Source: Owenia fusiformis (lineage: Eukaryota > Annelida > Polychaeta > Sabellida > Oweniidae). Taken from it: a stretch of DNA of 64,000 nt. The stretch lies in assembly GCA_903813345.2 (NCBI GenBank), contig CAIIXF020000007.1, forward strand, positions 687,730 to 751,729. The letters run 5' to 3'. The position numbers and the translations under genes are program-made. This document shows positions 37,865 to 51,500 of the stretch, piece after piece (the first letter of the stretch is position 1; every line of letters begins with the position of its first letter). The notes under the pieces are model-generated. The model was not told the origin of the DNA. It saw only the letters and a program-made list of their open reading frames with translations, and searched no databases.

Positions 37865-40800
37865 TCAAACTGAAATTGCATGTGGATCTTCTGGGCGCAA
37901 TAAGATTATCAATAGACTTATCATAATTGTGGCTAATACAAAGAAAACAAAAAGTAATCGATCAACCACGCATGCTACAAGTTGCCACTCTTGAACATAC
38001 ATAGCATTACGTTCTTCCTCTTGTCTGGAGGCTTTTGCATCCAATCGAGTCATCCTGAGTTCTTCCAATGATTTATTCAAAGTGTCTCCCATGGATGCGG
38101 TCTTTCCATTTCCATTGACTATTGGAACGTCTTGCATATGTTCTCTCCTTGTATAATGGTAGGGCATGTGAGAGGTCTTGCCATCTGCCCCTGTTCCCTT
38201 TGACTCCATCTCCTTTAAAATAGTATCTAATAATTAATTAAAAACAATAGACACCTCACTAAAATGTCTAAATTGACAATTTGATGTACACATCTCATGA
38301 TGTGACAGTATGATGGCATATTTAACACTATTCAAATCCAAAATGGTTGTCATAAGCAAGAGAGAGAGACGTAATGCCTAGGTCACATTTGCACCAGGCC
38401 GATTGAGTATTTTGTTCAAAATCAAATTTGAGGTCAGTTGTGAACTTCTGAGAACTTGTACCAAGTTGAAATCAGATGAATCGGAACAAATGTGACCCAG
38501 ATGTAAGTCTTGACATACAAGTGAGAAGTTTAGGTAAAAGAGTCGTTCGGTACCGTAGATGGGGTGACAAGTAAACAATGGAATATAAAGATACCCTGCG
38601 CGCAGAGTAAGAAGTGAAGTCGAACGAATGCAAAGGGTAACTTCTATATGGCAATATACCTTGACTTCGAGAACAATGCAGATAAATATAAATTGCATTC
38701 AAAGCTTGATATATCAAAAACATTTTTAACTTAAACGGACTCATCTCTCACCTGGCCGTTTTGGGGGTTCCACGGTCGATTTTTACCTCAAGGAATGTCA
38801 AAGTTAGTTGAAATAATAAGGCGACCGAAATTCGACATGGCGTCAATTTTATTGGGGGGCCTTATATTAATTATTGCCGAACAAAAACAGTATATTCATG
38901 TTACGGTACTCCAAAATCGCAAAGGTAAAAGACGAGTCCCCGAGATTGCAAATGAGTTCCGATGGAAAAAGAGGAAAATAGCTGACCCCTAAATGAGGTA
39001 TTCAAATTGTTCTTTTTACCATACGTACCTCAATCTGCTGTAGAAAGTCACTAATATGCGGTGTCAGACACAGCACTTTTGCGCAACATCCAAAAAGAAA
39101 TCTCCTCAGAGGTTTTGGAACCCTCGCACCAAAGCATCCATAGAAGTGGATATTTAAAACACCAACCGCAGACAATGTCGAAAATGCCAGAAGCACAACA
39201 GAAGCCCCAAATAGTTGAGCTAAAAAGCAAAAGTAAAAATAATTCAATACTAATGTATCAATATAGTTTTTATATGCCATAACTCAACAATTAAGAATTG
39301 TGCTTTGTAGCCTGTCATAGTGAACACGAAGGATGATTTTCTAGTAAAGTTATGTAAATTACCCAGAAGTGGCACATAATCAGAAGTCTCGGGTATATTT
39401 TCTGTTATGAGCAACTGGTACACGGTCAGGGCCAATAATACCGTCACCCCAAGCGACACCTTTTCACCACTTTCTGCTGGTAACCAAAACACTGCTACTG
39501 CTATGACCATCAGCAATATACATGGGAAAAGCAATGTGAAAAGGTAGAAATTTGGCTTTCTTTTTATGTGTATGCTGAGTGTAACGTCTGAAAATGCCCC
39601 AGCAGTATACTGCACATAATTTTGAAGCAGTTTTGTATCGATTAATTCCCATTCTTCATTTTTTATAAAGTTACCAATATTTGCTTTATTGTTCGTCGGA
39701 ATAACATCAACTTCATGTGCAAAATATGTCCATGAGCCGATTTTCATCGAGCATATCTGTTGATCAAATGGGTACTCGCTGAGCTGAAGTATGCAGGTAG
39801 TTTGTGTCTGTGCAATAGTCATCCATTCTACATCGCCTTTATAAGAAATCCTCACATTTGTTGCACTCCATATTTCAGTGAAGCCCTTTTCCCCGTCCAC
39901 ACTAGAAATGAATGTTTGGCATGAATTTCACATCTAAATTGTCACAAGTAGTTCACTCCTAAATGAAGCACAAAAATACAGACGAGTTGACATCATGATA
40001 AACCATGACATCTCATTTCTTCTCAGCCCTGAGCTGTTTCAGGTGAAAAAGAAAGATGCTATGAGTATCAGAATGACGAGTTGAGAGTAAGCTATCATTC
40101 GCGAATTCAGTCGTCGGCTGTCGACTGACGGTTTAACATAGTATCTTATGGTCAACTCATTTAAATATGAAAGAAATAGTGCTATTTATATTTAAATGGG
40201 TTGACCATAGAATAGTAGGTTAAACAGTCTTCCCAAGTTTCGATAAAATAATTTGTCAAAATTTTACAATATGTCTTGTTCTCATCATTCGATATGATGT
40301 TGCCTTATAGTTGCTTTTGTTTTGAAGGATAATTCTTCGATTTCACGAGTAATACCAAAAATAGCGGACGTCCCTTTCAATCCTAATGACTTTGGACAAT
40401 TCTGCGTCTTAAATATTTAATAACATCTACACCGATCAATTCTTTTTTCTAGAAGGGGAAACACTGGAATATTTTTGAAAAGATTTAAACCAGCAATTTC
40501 CAATATCATTTCTGCCTTACTTATAATTGCATCTAAGCCTCAGTCACATTTGCCACGGAGACTGTGCGGTCGTACGGCCTATCATTTCTGCGGTCAGTAA
40601 CAATTCTACGATCGCCTTAGAATTCCTGCGGTCAGATGATAGCAGTCATATTTGCTACGGCAGCCACATGCTACATATGATGGCGTATTTTTGAGAAGAC
40701 ATAAAAACTACGGTTGCCAATGCACATGGCTGATAAATTATGACGCACGGTCAGATCAGCGGAGGGCGGTCCTACGACGGGCGTAGTTTTTCTTGACAAA

Positions 40801-43800
40801 AAAATATGGTAGACGCAAGGCAGTCGCAGGGGGGAGGCTTACGGTGATTCTATACCGCAGGTGTGAAAAAAAGTTATAACTTCGAATTATAATTCTACGG
40901 TTGTTTTCCTTTGTTTTCCGCAGAAGGTCCATGTGCAGTATGGCAAGTGATTTTAGACGGTCATATCTTTCACCATGAGTACTTTCTGGCCATATATACA
41001 ATGGGTTTTATTTAAACAATATGGTTTCTTTAGAGTGAAGTACCCATGATGATAAGAAAATTGACACTTGCCATACTGCACATGAGGCTGAGGCTTAAAC
41101 ATATGTCTTATTCTTACTTAAAATCTCATTTCTCTTGTTGTGTTATACTCAATTTATGATTTCATCAATACTAAATAATACCGATACCATGCTTTATACA
41201 ATGTACGAGGGTTGTCCCAGAAGTAATGCACTAACTATGCTCTAACTTTATCAATAATTTATATTTTTCCATGAAATTTTCAGTAAATGTTCCTTAGAGA
41301 CATTTTGATTACTCTGAAAAATTTCATGTTGACTGATAAAACTATATTGATGTTATAATAAAATCAAGTTGGTGAGTTTGGGTAGGGCGGGGCAGGTTAT
41401 ACAGTCACGTCAAAAGGAATAAAAAATTGAAAATAAGAAATAATTAATCAACAAATACCATTTTATGTAGCTATAAGAAGTATGCTCAAAAATACATTTT
41501 TGAGATACTTAATTACTATGAGCACATCCTAGATTTAATGGATGTATATTGCACAGTGTCCCATTTCACATTTTCTCAAAATATTGCCCTTTGCATGTTA
41601 TGCACTTTTGATGCCTGTCCGGTCAAACGCTCTTGGCAATTTCTTCCACTGTGACTTGTGGAGTTTTTGCCTCTCATGTTTAGAGTCGTCATCCAGGGTC
41701 AAATAGTCTCTTAAATCTATTCTGCCACCCCATAATTGTAGTTCTATCTGGTATATACTCCTTATATACTTTCTTCATGTTTTGCATGGCTGTGAGTCCA
41801 AGTGAAGTATGAAATTAGGCCACCAAACGCAAGGCCTTCTGTTATCAGGTAAGAATTGCAGCCATTTTTGCAATTTATTGACTGTGACTGTATTTGAATC
41901 TGTGACTATTGAAATGTGGTATTATGTATTATGATATCACAGTGCTAAATGTCATTATTTGTACTTGGTTAACATCATGTTGAATAAATTTAACAATTTC
42001 CCAAACATTTTGACCATTTGAAGGAAAGAAATATTAATAAAATAACACTTTAGATCTTTCCATAATTAGAAAAATTGGTGCCTGCCCCGCCCACCCCTAC
42101 CCCCATGTTGTTATAGCAACCATATTGAGACTTAATATTAATGTTTGATGCTGAAACTTCAGGATATAATAGATTAAACTTCAATTGTTATATATACAAA
42201 ATTTCAGCTGAATTGAAGAATATTAAAGAAAGTTAGAGCATATAGTGCATTACTTCTGGGACAACCCTCGTAGGTACATCATTTTTGCTATGTACGCAAC
42301 CTATCTGGCTGTCAGCTGACAACAAGACAGTTGGACCTATTTTAGGACATTGGCATCGTTAAGCGCATTCAGGCAATGGAGTGAGACACATGGCGTAGTT
42401 GCCAAAATAGCAAAATTAATACATCGATTCATACACATAAATTCCAGAAGAATCGACCATACAAGATTATAAAGGGATGGTCTGCTCTTGCTTTAGGACT
42501 GTGGGTTTTTAAAGTTTCGCACCAGCGTGTTTTCAAACTGCGCTACACTTCGTTTCTAGGTGTGTCAAAGTTGCTTGTAAACATAACTAAAAATATCAAT
42601 TCGAAATTAAGACAGGAAACATATAAATATACCTGTTATACAATGTCATATCGGGGATCCAAATATTTCCAGAGGGTATTGTAAGTTCATCAATTCCATT
42701 GTAATCGGCTGGATTCCAAGTCAGAAACTCATCTCGCCAACCCTTGACGGAATTAAATCCTTTAATCAATGTGTATGAAGTAGTAAATTAAACCTATTAC
42801 TAATCGTTGAAGGGTTACAGCGTATGGATTTTACCATTCACCGATATTCCCATACTTTTGAAGTATGAGTTGCATCGTAATGTCACACTGATATTTAAAT
42901 ATTTAATGACTTTAAATAATATCCCTGGAATGTTATTAATTTCTACAACCCAAGCAATATTCACAGACTCGTGTGTGGGGACAGACCCAGACCATATTGT
43001 TGATATAATCATACATCAATGTTCTTATATTTTTCAATAATATAAAAGTACTTACGAATGTTACCCATATAGCTGAACTGAGTGTTTGTGTCTTCTCCTT
43101 CTGAGATAGAAAACAGTATATTTATGAGTCAATTTCTATGATAGCTCTATATGCTTTTCATATAAAATAATAATTTATACTTACAGACAAAATATGTATA
43201 AAAAGTTTTTTAAATACTAGTAGTTTTCTCTGTTTGTTTCGGTGATGTTTTTTCTTTTTTTAATAAGTTTTTATTTCATGTTAACAGCATTACAATTAAA
43301 CAAGGTTGTACATAATAGTGGAGTAATAAGTTGCTTGTCGGTGTGTTTTAGGCCTGTGCTTATACAACTTATATACATTAATATTAATAATTATAAATCC
43401 CACCAGTCCTCGTATTTGATTGAGACTCATTGATACAGATACTGTTGTCGTTGTGCTCTCATTCTTCACTGGTCTAATACTGGAATCGTAATTGTTTACA
43501 TCGAAAAGGTCTTTCACCAGCGAGACACCATTTGACGCTGTAACTAAACAACAAGAGACATGCTCGATAGCCAGGATGAAAAAATCTTTTCTTCATCCTT
43601 GTCGATATGCACAGTATTATATCATCATTATCAGATTATTTAGATATATAGTTTTGTAATTTCTCATGTTTAAAGTGGATTTATTAATAATGCAACTTGT
43701 ACAGTGCCACTGGAATACTTGTACTGTTTTCATACTTACTGCGAAATAAAACATGAATTTTTGTACTGAAATTTCCAAACGCTGAATCTCATGATAGATC

Positions 43801-43893
43801 ACTTATTTCATAACCCCTATGTAATGCCCTACCTCTCATTAAGCAGCATATTACAGCAAATGTATATATCCAATTTTGTCGCCTATGTCTCAT
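37865..43893 (-). CDS. nAChR-like subunit A, complete, seven coding exons
   Basis: Minus-strand exons: 43893-43833 (signal peptide), 43537-43404, 43100-43056, 42742-42633, 39901-39363, 39219-39029, 38212-37865. They total 1428 nt, 475 residues, with every phase agreeing. Family marks: W-R-D-E-F-L-T-W-N-P-A-D-Y, WIPDMTLYN (loop A), the Cys-loop with 13 residues between Cys (TTC to QQIC), GSWTY (loop B), LFPCILL in M1, and M2 GEKVSLGVTVLLALTVYQLL with Glu at -1' and 20' and Leu 9', which predicts a cation pore. M3 is in exon 6, and VACVVDRLLFVFF leads M4. There is no YxCC vicinal Cys pair, so it is a non-alpha-type subunit. The M3-M4 loop is short (about 120 residues). It is a ligand-gated channel of the plasma membrane; the ligand is not provable here. 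Confidence 0.9.
38377..38502. repeat. Short inverted-end repeat in intron 6 of gene A
   Basis: ctaggtcacatttgc at the left and caaatgtgacccagatg at the right are inverted. A related gtcacatttgcc piece lies at about 40545 in the same gene. Confidence 0.4.
40533..41097. mobile_element. Possible MITE in intron 4 of gene A
   Basis: The ends taagcctcag and ctgaggctta are inverted. An inner inverted pair is catgtgcagtatggcaagtg near 40930 and cacttgccatactgcacatg near 41070. No coding content. Confidence 0.45.
41204..42272 (-). mobile_element. Mariner-like DNA transposon, decayed
   Basis: Terminal inverted repeats of about 45 bp start cgagggttgtcccagaagta on both sides and are flanked by TA (41204-41205 and 42271-42272), the mariner target. 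At about 1065 bp inside the TA pair, it is close to the size of a full element. Read on the minus strand, fragments resemble a transposase DNA-binding region (WQNRFKRLFDP..., VTVEEIAKSV), but stops and shifts break it throughout. It lies in intron 4 of nAChR-like gene A. Confidence 0.8.
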
Positions 43894-44800
43894 CGCATTT
43901 GATGTTTACTGTGTATATATCCTTTCTATTGCGGACATCAGGATAGCTTCACTTGAGTGAATTCAAATCTTATTGCCTGGTTAGCATGTAACTATAATTT
44001 AAACAGAGTAGGCCAATAAAAATATCACCCTTATATTAAATACTAAATACCTACAATGGGGATATTTGAATTAACTATGTTTGAAATCACTGTTGGTTTA
44101 ATAATTATACATAATTTCTTGGAATTTCAGGATATCAAGTTTGCATTTGGAGTATTTAGAAAATATTCCTTAACCAAAGGTAGTAAAATAAGAAAATCCA
44201 TTTAAAATTCTGCAGTATTGCAATATAAACAACCTGGATGAAACTTAGGTATAAGTCAATTGGCGCAATTAAAAGGCCCACCCTGTACATACATGATAAT
44301 AAATATGGTATATTATTATTGCATTTAAAAAGCTTGATACATTTCCAAAAATATGATTAAAACCCGACTTGAATAAATCTATCTCCGTCACGAGTCCGTG
44401 ATATTACCCCAACCAGTTTATTATGGGTTAGTTGAAGTTAGTTTATAGTGGTAAAAGATGGCTCCATGCTACAGCATATGAGAAATGATTCGATGAGAGT
44501 TCAGCTTTAAGACACTTACAAAAATGATATTTTTCAGTTCATAAATACATACGTTTTAAATTGGATGGGGCTAATGTATTGTGCTTTGGCACTTTAGTGT
44601 ACTTTTGCTGCACTTTGCTAAATAATCTAAGCAAGCCACGCAGAGTGAACGATATCGCACTGATGAAAATAATATAGACAGTTTTCTTAACTTGCATACC
44701 AAGAGGCAAGAAATATTCCTTAAAATTGCAGATCAGTCCATCTCGAAACGTGTCGACAAGACTATTCGAGCAAGGTTATAGGACGAAAAATCCAAATTGG
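43894..44800. other. Intergenic, upstream flank of gene A
   Basis: No gene or clear repeat is seen. A promoter for gene A should lie here, but no distinct TATA box could be chosen. Confidence 0.4.
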
Positions 44801-44805
44801 CATTT

Positions 44806-46095
44806 TTTTATCTTTTTATTTTATTCAATTTAACTTTTAACATATATACAAATACATAAATAATACAGTTCAATTATAAAACAAATTGATCTAAAAATAG
44901 TATGAAATGCCTAGCGAAGAATGAAGCATGATTACAATTTGAATGTTTATATACATTAGCGAAAAATACAATGTTGCAAGCTATTTTTGACTTGAAGTTC
45001 AGATTTATAAAGAGATCGGCCTTTTCCGAGAAAGCTATCCAGTTTGAATAAACAGTGTAAGAAACAATAGTCAATAATAAGTCTCTGAACATTGAGATCT
45101 TGTTTTCATGGATTTTTATATTGCCCCGTACAATGTCCTGCCATCTGATATTAAGTTTTAGTATTTTTTCAATTTTCTCCCATATTGGTTTTATTAATTT
45201 ACAGTCAAATAGCAAATGTTTCATATCTTGCGTCTCTCTACATTTCATACAATTTCTATTTACACCTACATGCCAATTAGAAACCATTTTGCCACAAGCA
45301 ATGGTATTATGCAGAAGTTTAAAGTTAAATTGAGCAAAAATTTTATAAGACACATTATTTATCTTCCTTTCATAAACTCGCTTAAAGAGACTATTTCTAT
45401 ACTCCAACTTAAAACATCTGCACCAGTAATTCTCAGAAATTGACCGTTCTACATTTTCCTCAATTATATGTTTATATACAATCTTCGTACTATCTGTATT
45501 TATATGCCTAAATCCATCTTTAAAGAGAACATATTCACTATCTTTTATATTAATGTAATTTCCATAAGTGGTATCTAAACCTTTTGTAAAAACAGTCAAA
45601 CATTGTTTTAATGTAAGCCATTCCACCATCCAGTTTTGAGCTCGATGCTTCAATTGTTCAATAATAATTTTTTCCTTTTTAAAAACACCCTGCCTGTCAA
45701 AGAAGTCCTTGACATACATAAACCCAGATTTAATCCAGCTTTTGTAATATAACGTGCTATTTTTGCTTTTTACATTTTCATTTAGCCATATGACTTCTCC
45801 CATGCGATATTTACCTTTTGTATTGTTTTGTTTACATTTATTAAAGGCAATGAAAGGTTCTTTGTAAAATTCTGGCAATTTTATGTCAGTTTTACTAGTG
45901 AAAGTGGTCTTCAAGAATTGTTTTACAGTAAATCCTAAGTTGTTAATATAATGTTCAATAATGAGATTCCAAGACGATTTATTATGCAAAAGTCTTTAAA
46001 TCCAAGACCCGCGTATAGCTTTTATCTTAGTATCAATATGGCATTCTTAATATTTACCCAGAATGCCCCAAAACCAATCAGTTAAAACTTTAATA
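44806..46095 (-). mobile_element. 5'-truncated LINE fragment, ORF2 C-terminal region
   Basis: The minus-strand frame 45989-44874 (371 residues) ends with a Cys-rich zf-RVT type segment (CMKCRETQDMKHLLFDC) typical of L1/Tx1-like ORF2 C-termini. Upstream, in another frame, the LINE landmark YAGLGFKDF reads through to about 46018 and related residues to about 46095, so at least one frameshift is present. The RT catalytic domain is missing. The 3' end is A-rich (complement of 44806-44830). It is not a host gene. Confidence 0.75.
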
Positions 46096-47198
46096 CAGGA
46101 CAACTTTTCGGACAAAATTTTAGGACAGAAAACCCAAAATTGACGCTTTAACATTTACCCAGAATTCCTTAAAACTACTAGTAATCGGTTCTAGATTTTC
46201 ATACCAAAAAGGAATTCCTTAAAATTAAATCAATCCGTCGTACGGTTTTCCTGGAAACGAATAGACTTGACTTTACAAACAAGATCTTGAAAATAAAAAT
46301 TCAAAAATTTAAAGCCTAGTTAGTGTCTCTTGGGAATAGGGCATATTGGAAGGAGTTTAAAGTATGGCTGCTCAATTAGAATTGGCCGCCATGTTTTTAA
46401 AAGTACAATATTTGATAGATATAATAGATTTGGTTGAGATCTTAAATCCTGGGGCCTAATAGGCATGGGACTCTGGCTCAAGTCAAAGGGGGATTGGCTT
46501 GCAGGATCGAAATTCGATGTTTCCAAACAATGAGAACGTCGAAATGTCGTTATTTTCGGAAATTATAACCGATTGTAAATTCAAAATAAATACTTCAGAT
46601 CCGAACCAATATCTCGATCATTTCTTGTGAATTTTGGAATTTTTCGTCAGGAAATAAGGCCAAAATTCACGATTCAAATGTTGAAGTGAACAACGACATA
46701 TATGGGACAGAATATAAACGTTGTACTCTTGGAGCCAATCAAGAGTATATCATCAATTGAATCATGGGGTTTTCCTTCTTCTTGAGCCAATCCTCCTTGT
46801 ATTGGGCTCAAGCAGGGAATTTCAAGATAGCTACTGAAATAAAAATGGATACCTTTTTAAACTAAATTGATATATATAACTAATTTACGATAACTCAAAT
46901 AGCAGTTATCTGATTTGGTTTTAATTTATAGGCCAGTTAATTAGCTGTCATGTAGATTTTGCCAAAATATGACAATATAAGTTCCTCTTAAGAGTTGCTG
47001 TTTTTCTAATAAATTCAATTATTTGTGTCAAATGTATTAAAAAACTTACTCTAAAATGGTAAAACTTTTGAGAACTCCAATTGCTTGATTAACAAGTTAC
47101 AACAAACAAAACATCTGTTCTTTCCTTCATTTTATTTATTCATGACTTGGTGATTATAAGTAGTAGTGTACACTCGACAAAATTATATGACAATTACT
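46096..47198. other. Intergenic, no gene recognised
   Basis: AT-rich unique-looking DNA. Repeated cagaatnccttaaaac pieces at 46060-46220 echo sequence at 44700-44800 on the other side of the LINE fragment. No coding signal. Confidence 0.45.
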
Positions 47199-48100
47199 CA
47201 GATGCGACTAGGTAGTTATCAGTTTCGCCACCAGGTGGCTGATTCGGGGGAAATAACATGGCAGGGTATTACAAAATTCCCTTAATTAAAGAGGCTCTAT
47301 GCCGTAGGATAGCACAATCAAGACCCCTCTGGACTTTTTTTGCATATTGAGTTTCACCACATATTCACCCATCTACTTACCAAAGAAGAAGTCCCAAATC
47401 CCCCTCTTTCAGTGTTAATTTTGCGATTGTGCTGGCCGATCTAATTATTTTCGCAGAAATTAATTCAATCTGAAGTTTGAATATACCGGGAAAGTCCTCC
47501 TGTTATCTGATTGGTCGTTGAATTTGTTTATCATGAACCTGATTGGCTGCCTGGTTCAATGCGCTTGTGGGCGCTTGTGTGACTCAGTGGGGATTCCCCT
47601 CGCTAGCCGAGGAATCGATTGTGTTTTATACTGGTTGTTCTGTTGATTATTTCAATATTTCGGCAATAATATACGGAAAAGTTATTCTCAAGATATATCC
47701 ATTGTATGTGAGACACTATATGAGCAATAACAATAGGATATCTTTGATTGTCTGGGGGAGAAACCAATGGCATAATACATCTTTAAACTTGAATATTCAT
47801 CAGTTTTAGTGATTCACTTTTCATATTACCCTTATGTATCTGATATGTCCAGTAAAAGAAAATATCATCTACCCAACACAAGAAAAGATATTTCACTTTT
47901 TGTGGTTTTACAACATGGGGTCTATGGGGAATCTCCCCGACCTAGAAGTCACATTTTCAAAGAAAATTAAATTTTCAAAGTTGATAAACTCTTTTCAAAA
48001 CCACATTTCTAGATGTAATTTTACATGTAGATTCCAAATATGACATCAGCTTGACTGAATTTTCAATGACGTAAATCAAGATTATTTCTACTCGCATCTA
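47199..48100 (-). mobile_element. TIR element copy 2 (inverted relative to 35.9 kb) with its own insertion
   Basis: Ends cagatgcgacta at 47199 and ctactcgcatcta at 48088-48100. It matches copy 1 in inverted orientation, except for a block of about 545 bp (about 47243-47787) between gctgattcgggggaaa and cttgaatattcatcag, absent from copy 1 and flanked by AAA. The block includes gcttgtgggcgcttgtgtga and has no gene. Confidence 0.75.
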
Positions 48101-48189
48101 GGATATTGCTAGTTCAATGGTAATGGATACAATAGGAAATGTTAAGATGGAATATAGGTAACATCTTATAAATCACCCTCAATAGTGAA

Positions 48190-48475
48190 TTTACACATTT
48201 AAGTCAACATAGCCGAGCTGTTGTCAGATAGTAGCATCTTGCTATCCAGGTTCATTCAGGGGCATTATTGTGCCCTTGAATGGCAAATCCCACCGCTGAC
48301 ACCAATATAACGACCTTGGACACGCTCGTCCGGGGATCTGTAACGAGCCAGACACTAGACATGAAAGAGAGTGTAAACTCAATACTCCGTACGGGAATCG
48401 AGCCCAGGACCTTTCGCGCAATAAACTGACTCTCTACCGCTCGAGCCAAAGAGCCACTGACATTCATACTCATAC
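48190..48475 (-). mobile_element. tRNA-derived SINE copy (minus strand)
   Basis: The minus-strand head has A-box-like ttggctcgagcggtagagag and B-box-like gggctcgattccc, then a body ending in cctggatagcaagatgctact, the tail piece shared with the element at the window start. Confidence 0.65.
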
Positions 48476-48507
48476 CATGCTTCATATTTTGATAATTGAC
48501 TAAACTG

Positions 48508-48529
48508 TCTAGAGAGAGAGAGAGAGAGT
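48508..48529. repeat. (GA)n microsatellite
   Basis: About ten GA units just below the stop of nAChR-like gene B. Confidence 0.9.
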
Positions 48530-48530
48530 G

Positions 48531-51500
48531 CTAGACCACAAGATCTGAACTTGTTGGCTGCAATTTGAATATTATTACGCTCATTACAATTGTGGTTAAC
48601 ACAAAGAAAACAAAAAGTATTCGATCAACCACACATGCTACAAGTTGCCACTCTTGAACATACATAGCATTACGTTCTTCCTCTTGTCTGGAGGCTTTTG
48701 CATCCAATCGAGTCATCCTGAGTTCTTCTAATGATTTATTCAAAATATCCTTTATAGCAGCAGTCTTGCTCTTGCTGTTGTGAACCTCATTGTTAATGGT
48801 TATTGGAATGCTGTCTTGCATACGTGTTCTTCTCATATAATGGTAGGGCATGTGAGAGGTCTTACCATCTGCCCCCACTGTAATCTCGTTTGACTCCATC
48901 TCCTTCAAAATATTATTTTAGAATTTTATGTTTGTATCGTATATTTAGAACATCTTGAAAAATAAACATGAAACATATTCTTGTGCCAATTTACATGTTT
49001 TTAAATGACTAAAATCAATCAAATATTTATTTGTCGTTTATTGTTTTCCTTTTGCACATATTATTGATCCCCTCCCTAAAAACGTATTGACCTATTGATT
49101 CCTGATTCGGGCCACTCTGTTTCAAACAAAATGCAGAGCCCTTCTAATAAGCAAATTAGACTAATTAATTTATTGAGCCGAATATAATCAAAACAAGGCC
49201 AGAGTAAACCTTATATCATTTAAGATTGAATGCTACATCAATTGCAGCAGTTCTTGATTACTATATTTCCAAAATGTTGTTTGCTGTCAATTTTTGGAAA
49301 TAAATACTCCAATTTTGAGTTTATGTTATACAAATACAATCATTGAATAACCAATAAATGAGATGCACATCTCGAAAGACCTCTATATCATGGGAGGGGG
49401 TACAACACAATGAATGAAAAGGGAAGGTCACAATATTGCAAAAACAGTGCATTAAGAGACACAAGAGTTATTTGAGTCATTTTTAGATTTAAGTTACCTC
49501 TATCTGTTGTAGAAAGTCACTCATGTGTGGCGAAAGACACAAAACCTTTGCACAACATCCGAAAAGAAATCTCCTAAGAGGTTTTGGAACCCTCGCCCCA
49601 AAGCATCCGTAGTAATTAAGGTTTAAAACGCAAACAGCAGACATCACAGAAAATGCTAGAAGGACAATAGTGGCACTGAAGAACTGAGCTGAAAAGCAAA
49701 ATACGTGGCACGTGATTGAGATTGAAGTTTTAATTAAAATGATATTTTCTGCGTCCTTAACATTGTCCAGGAAAGAAATTACAAATAACATATTATAACT
49801 GCTTTAGAACATGATATGTCTGGGGGTATTGCTTACCAAGAAGTGGTACATATTCAGAAGTCTCTGGTATATTTTCTGTTATTATCAACTGGTACACGGT
49901 CAGCGCCAATAATACAGTCACTCCAAGGGAAACCTTTTCACCACTCTCTGGTGGTAACCAAAACACTGCCACTCCTATGATCATGAGCAATACACATGGG
50001 AAAAGTAACGTGAAAAGGTAGAAATTAGGCTTTCTCTTCATTTTCACATAAACGGTTACGTCTGAATAATTGGCTGTACCATAAACATCCTCATGTCGTA
50101 TCATATTAGCATCGATCAATTCCCACTCTTCATTTTTAATAAAGTTGTCGAGGTTAACAGTTTCTGTCCCTGGAATAATATCAACTTCTTTCGCATGAAA
50201 TGTCCACGAGCCAATTTTCATCGGACATATCTGTTCATCAAATGGATATTCTTGGAGTTGAAGTCTACATGAAGTTTGTGTCTGAGCAATTGTCAACCAT
50301 TCTACATCGCCTTTATAAGAGATTCTCACATTTGTTGCACTCCATATTTCAGTGAAGCCCTTGTCTCCATCCACACTAAAACAACAAAGAAATGTTCATG
50401 ATGCCACGTAGTCTTTCCCATGCGCCATTCCCGACTGACTAGGATTTTTATCAGTTTCTGTGAAACAATGGACCAAATCCTGTACTAAGGGCTGATGTAA
50501 AAAAGTTACTCCACCTCAGTGGGAAAATGAAGTTGCTGAAGAAATAGATACTGCGTATGCGTCAGACTAGCGTAAAACCAGTAAATCATGAAAGTACGTC
50601 GCACAGTCCGTTATGGTGTATCAAATTTCAAGAATGTTCTCAGATCACAACGGCTCTTTAGAGTTAGAACTGATGACAATATTATCACTTGTAGCAACCA
50701 TATGCTACATAAGGCTTGCATGTAATGACTGACTTAGTAGATTTGGAGGACATACACACATAACAGGATAAATAGCAATGTATTTTTGAATACACAATTA
50801 TTTCACGCGGATATTGATTACATTTTAAACAAGACATTAGAAAAGGGCTTTACCAATATGTATTTCTCGCCATGACATTGCAATAATATGATTTGGACAT
50901 ATAGCAAGTACGTTGGGGTTGCCAATATAATATAACTTACCATGCTACGTTTAACTTTTTTCCATACAAAATTGGCATATTTGCCAAATTAGAGTTTTGT
51001 TAGTGGACTTTATATAAAATAGGAACGCATAGATACCTGTTATACAATGTCATATCGGGGATCCAAATATTTCCAGAGGGTATTGTAAGTTCATCAATTC
51101 CATTGTAATCGGCTGGATTCCAAGTCAAAAATTCATCTCGCCAAGTCTTGGTAAAACGAGAGAATCAAAAAGTGCGCTTTTATTGCGATATGATTTCATA
51201 TTATATTATCCTCAAAAAAGTTAAGGACCAGTATTTTTCCTCATAGGTTTACATGTCAAACCTTATGTTTATTTAAACTTTATTTTCTAAGCCCAAACGC
51301 AAGAAAAACTGATAATTTAAATGGATATATACCTTGACTCTATTCTCTATATTTCAAGAAATTTTCAATTTAATCTCTCTATAACAATAGGTCAAAAATA
51401 GATGTCAAAGTTGAGGAATTTTTAAAAAATTGCAGAACCCATGTTAACCAATGGGAAATGGTGGGCTAGGGGCAAATCATATTTTTGAATATATATTCGG

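Noticed and set aside
38795-38992. 65-residue frame in intron 6 of gene A
   Set aside because: No acceptor or donor in phase, no repeat of it in genes B or C, no family feature.
39061-39282. Plus-strand frame across exon 6 of gene A
   Set aside because: Antisense shadow of the M3 exon.
44874-45989. 371-residue host gene
   Set aside because: The Cys-rich C-terminal segment and the upstream YAGLGFKDF landmark in another frame mark it as LINE ORF2 debris.
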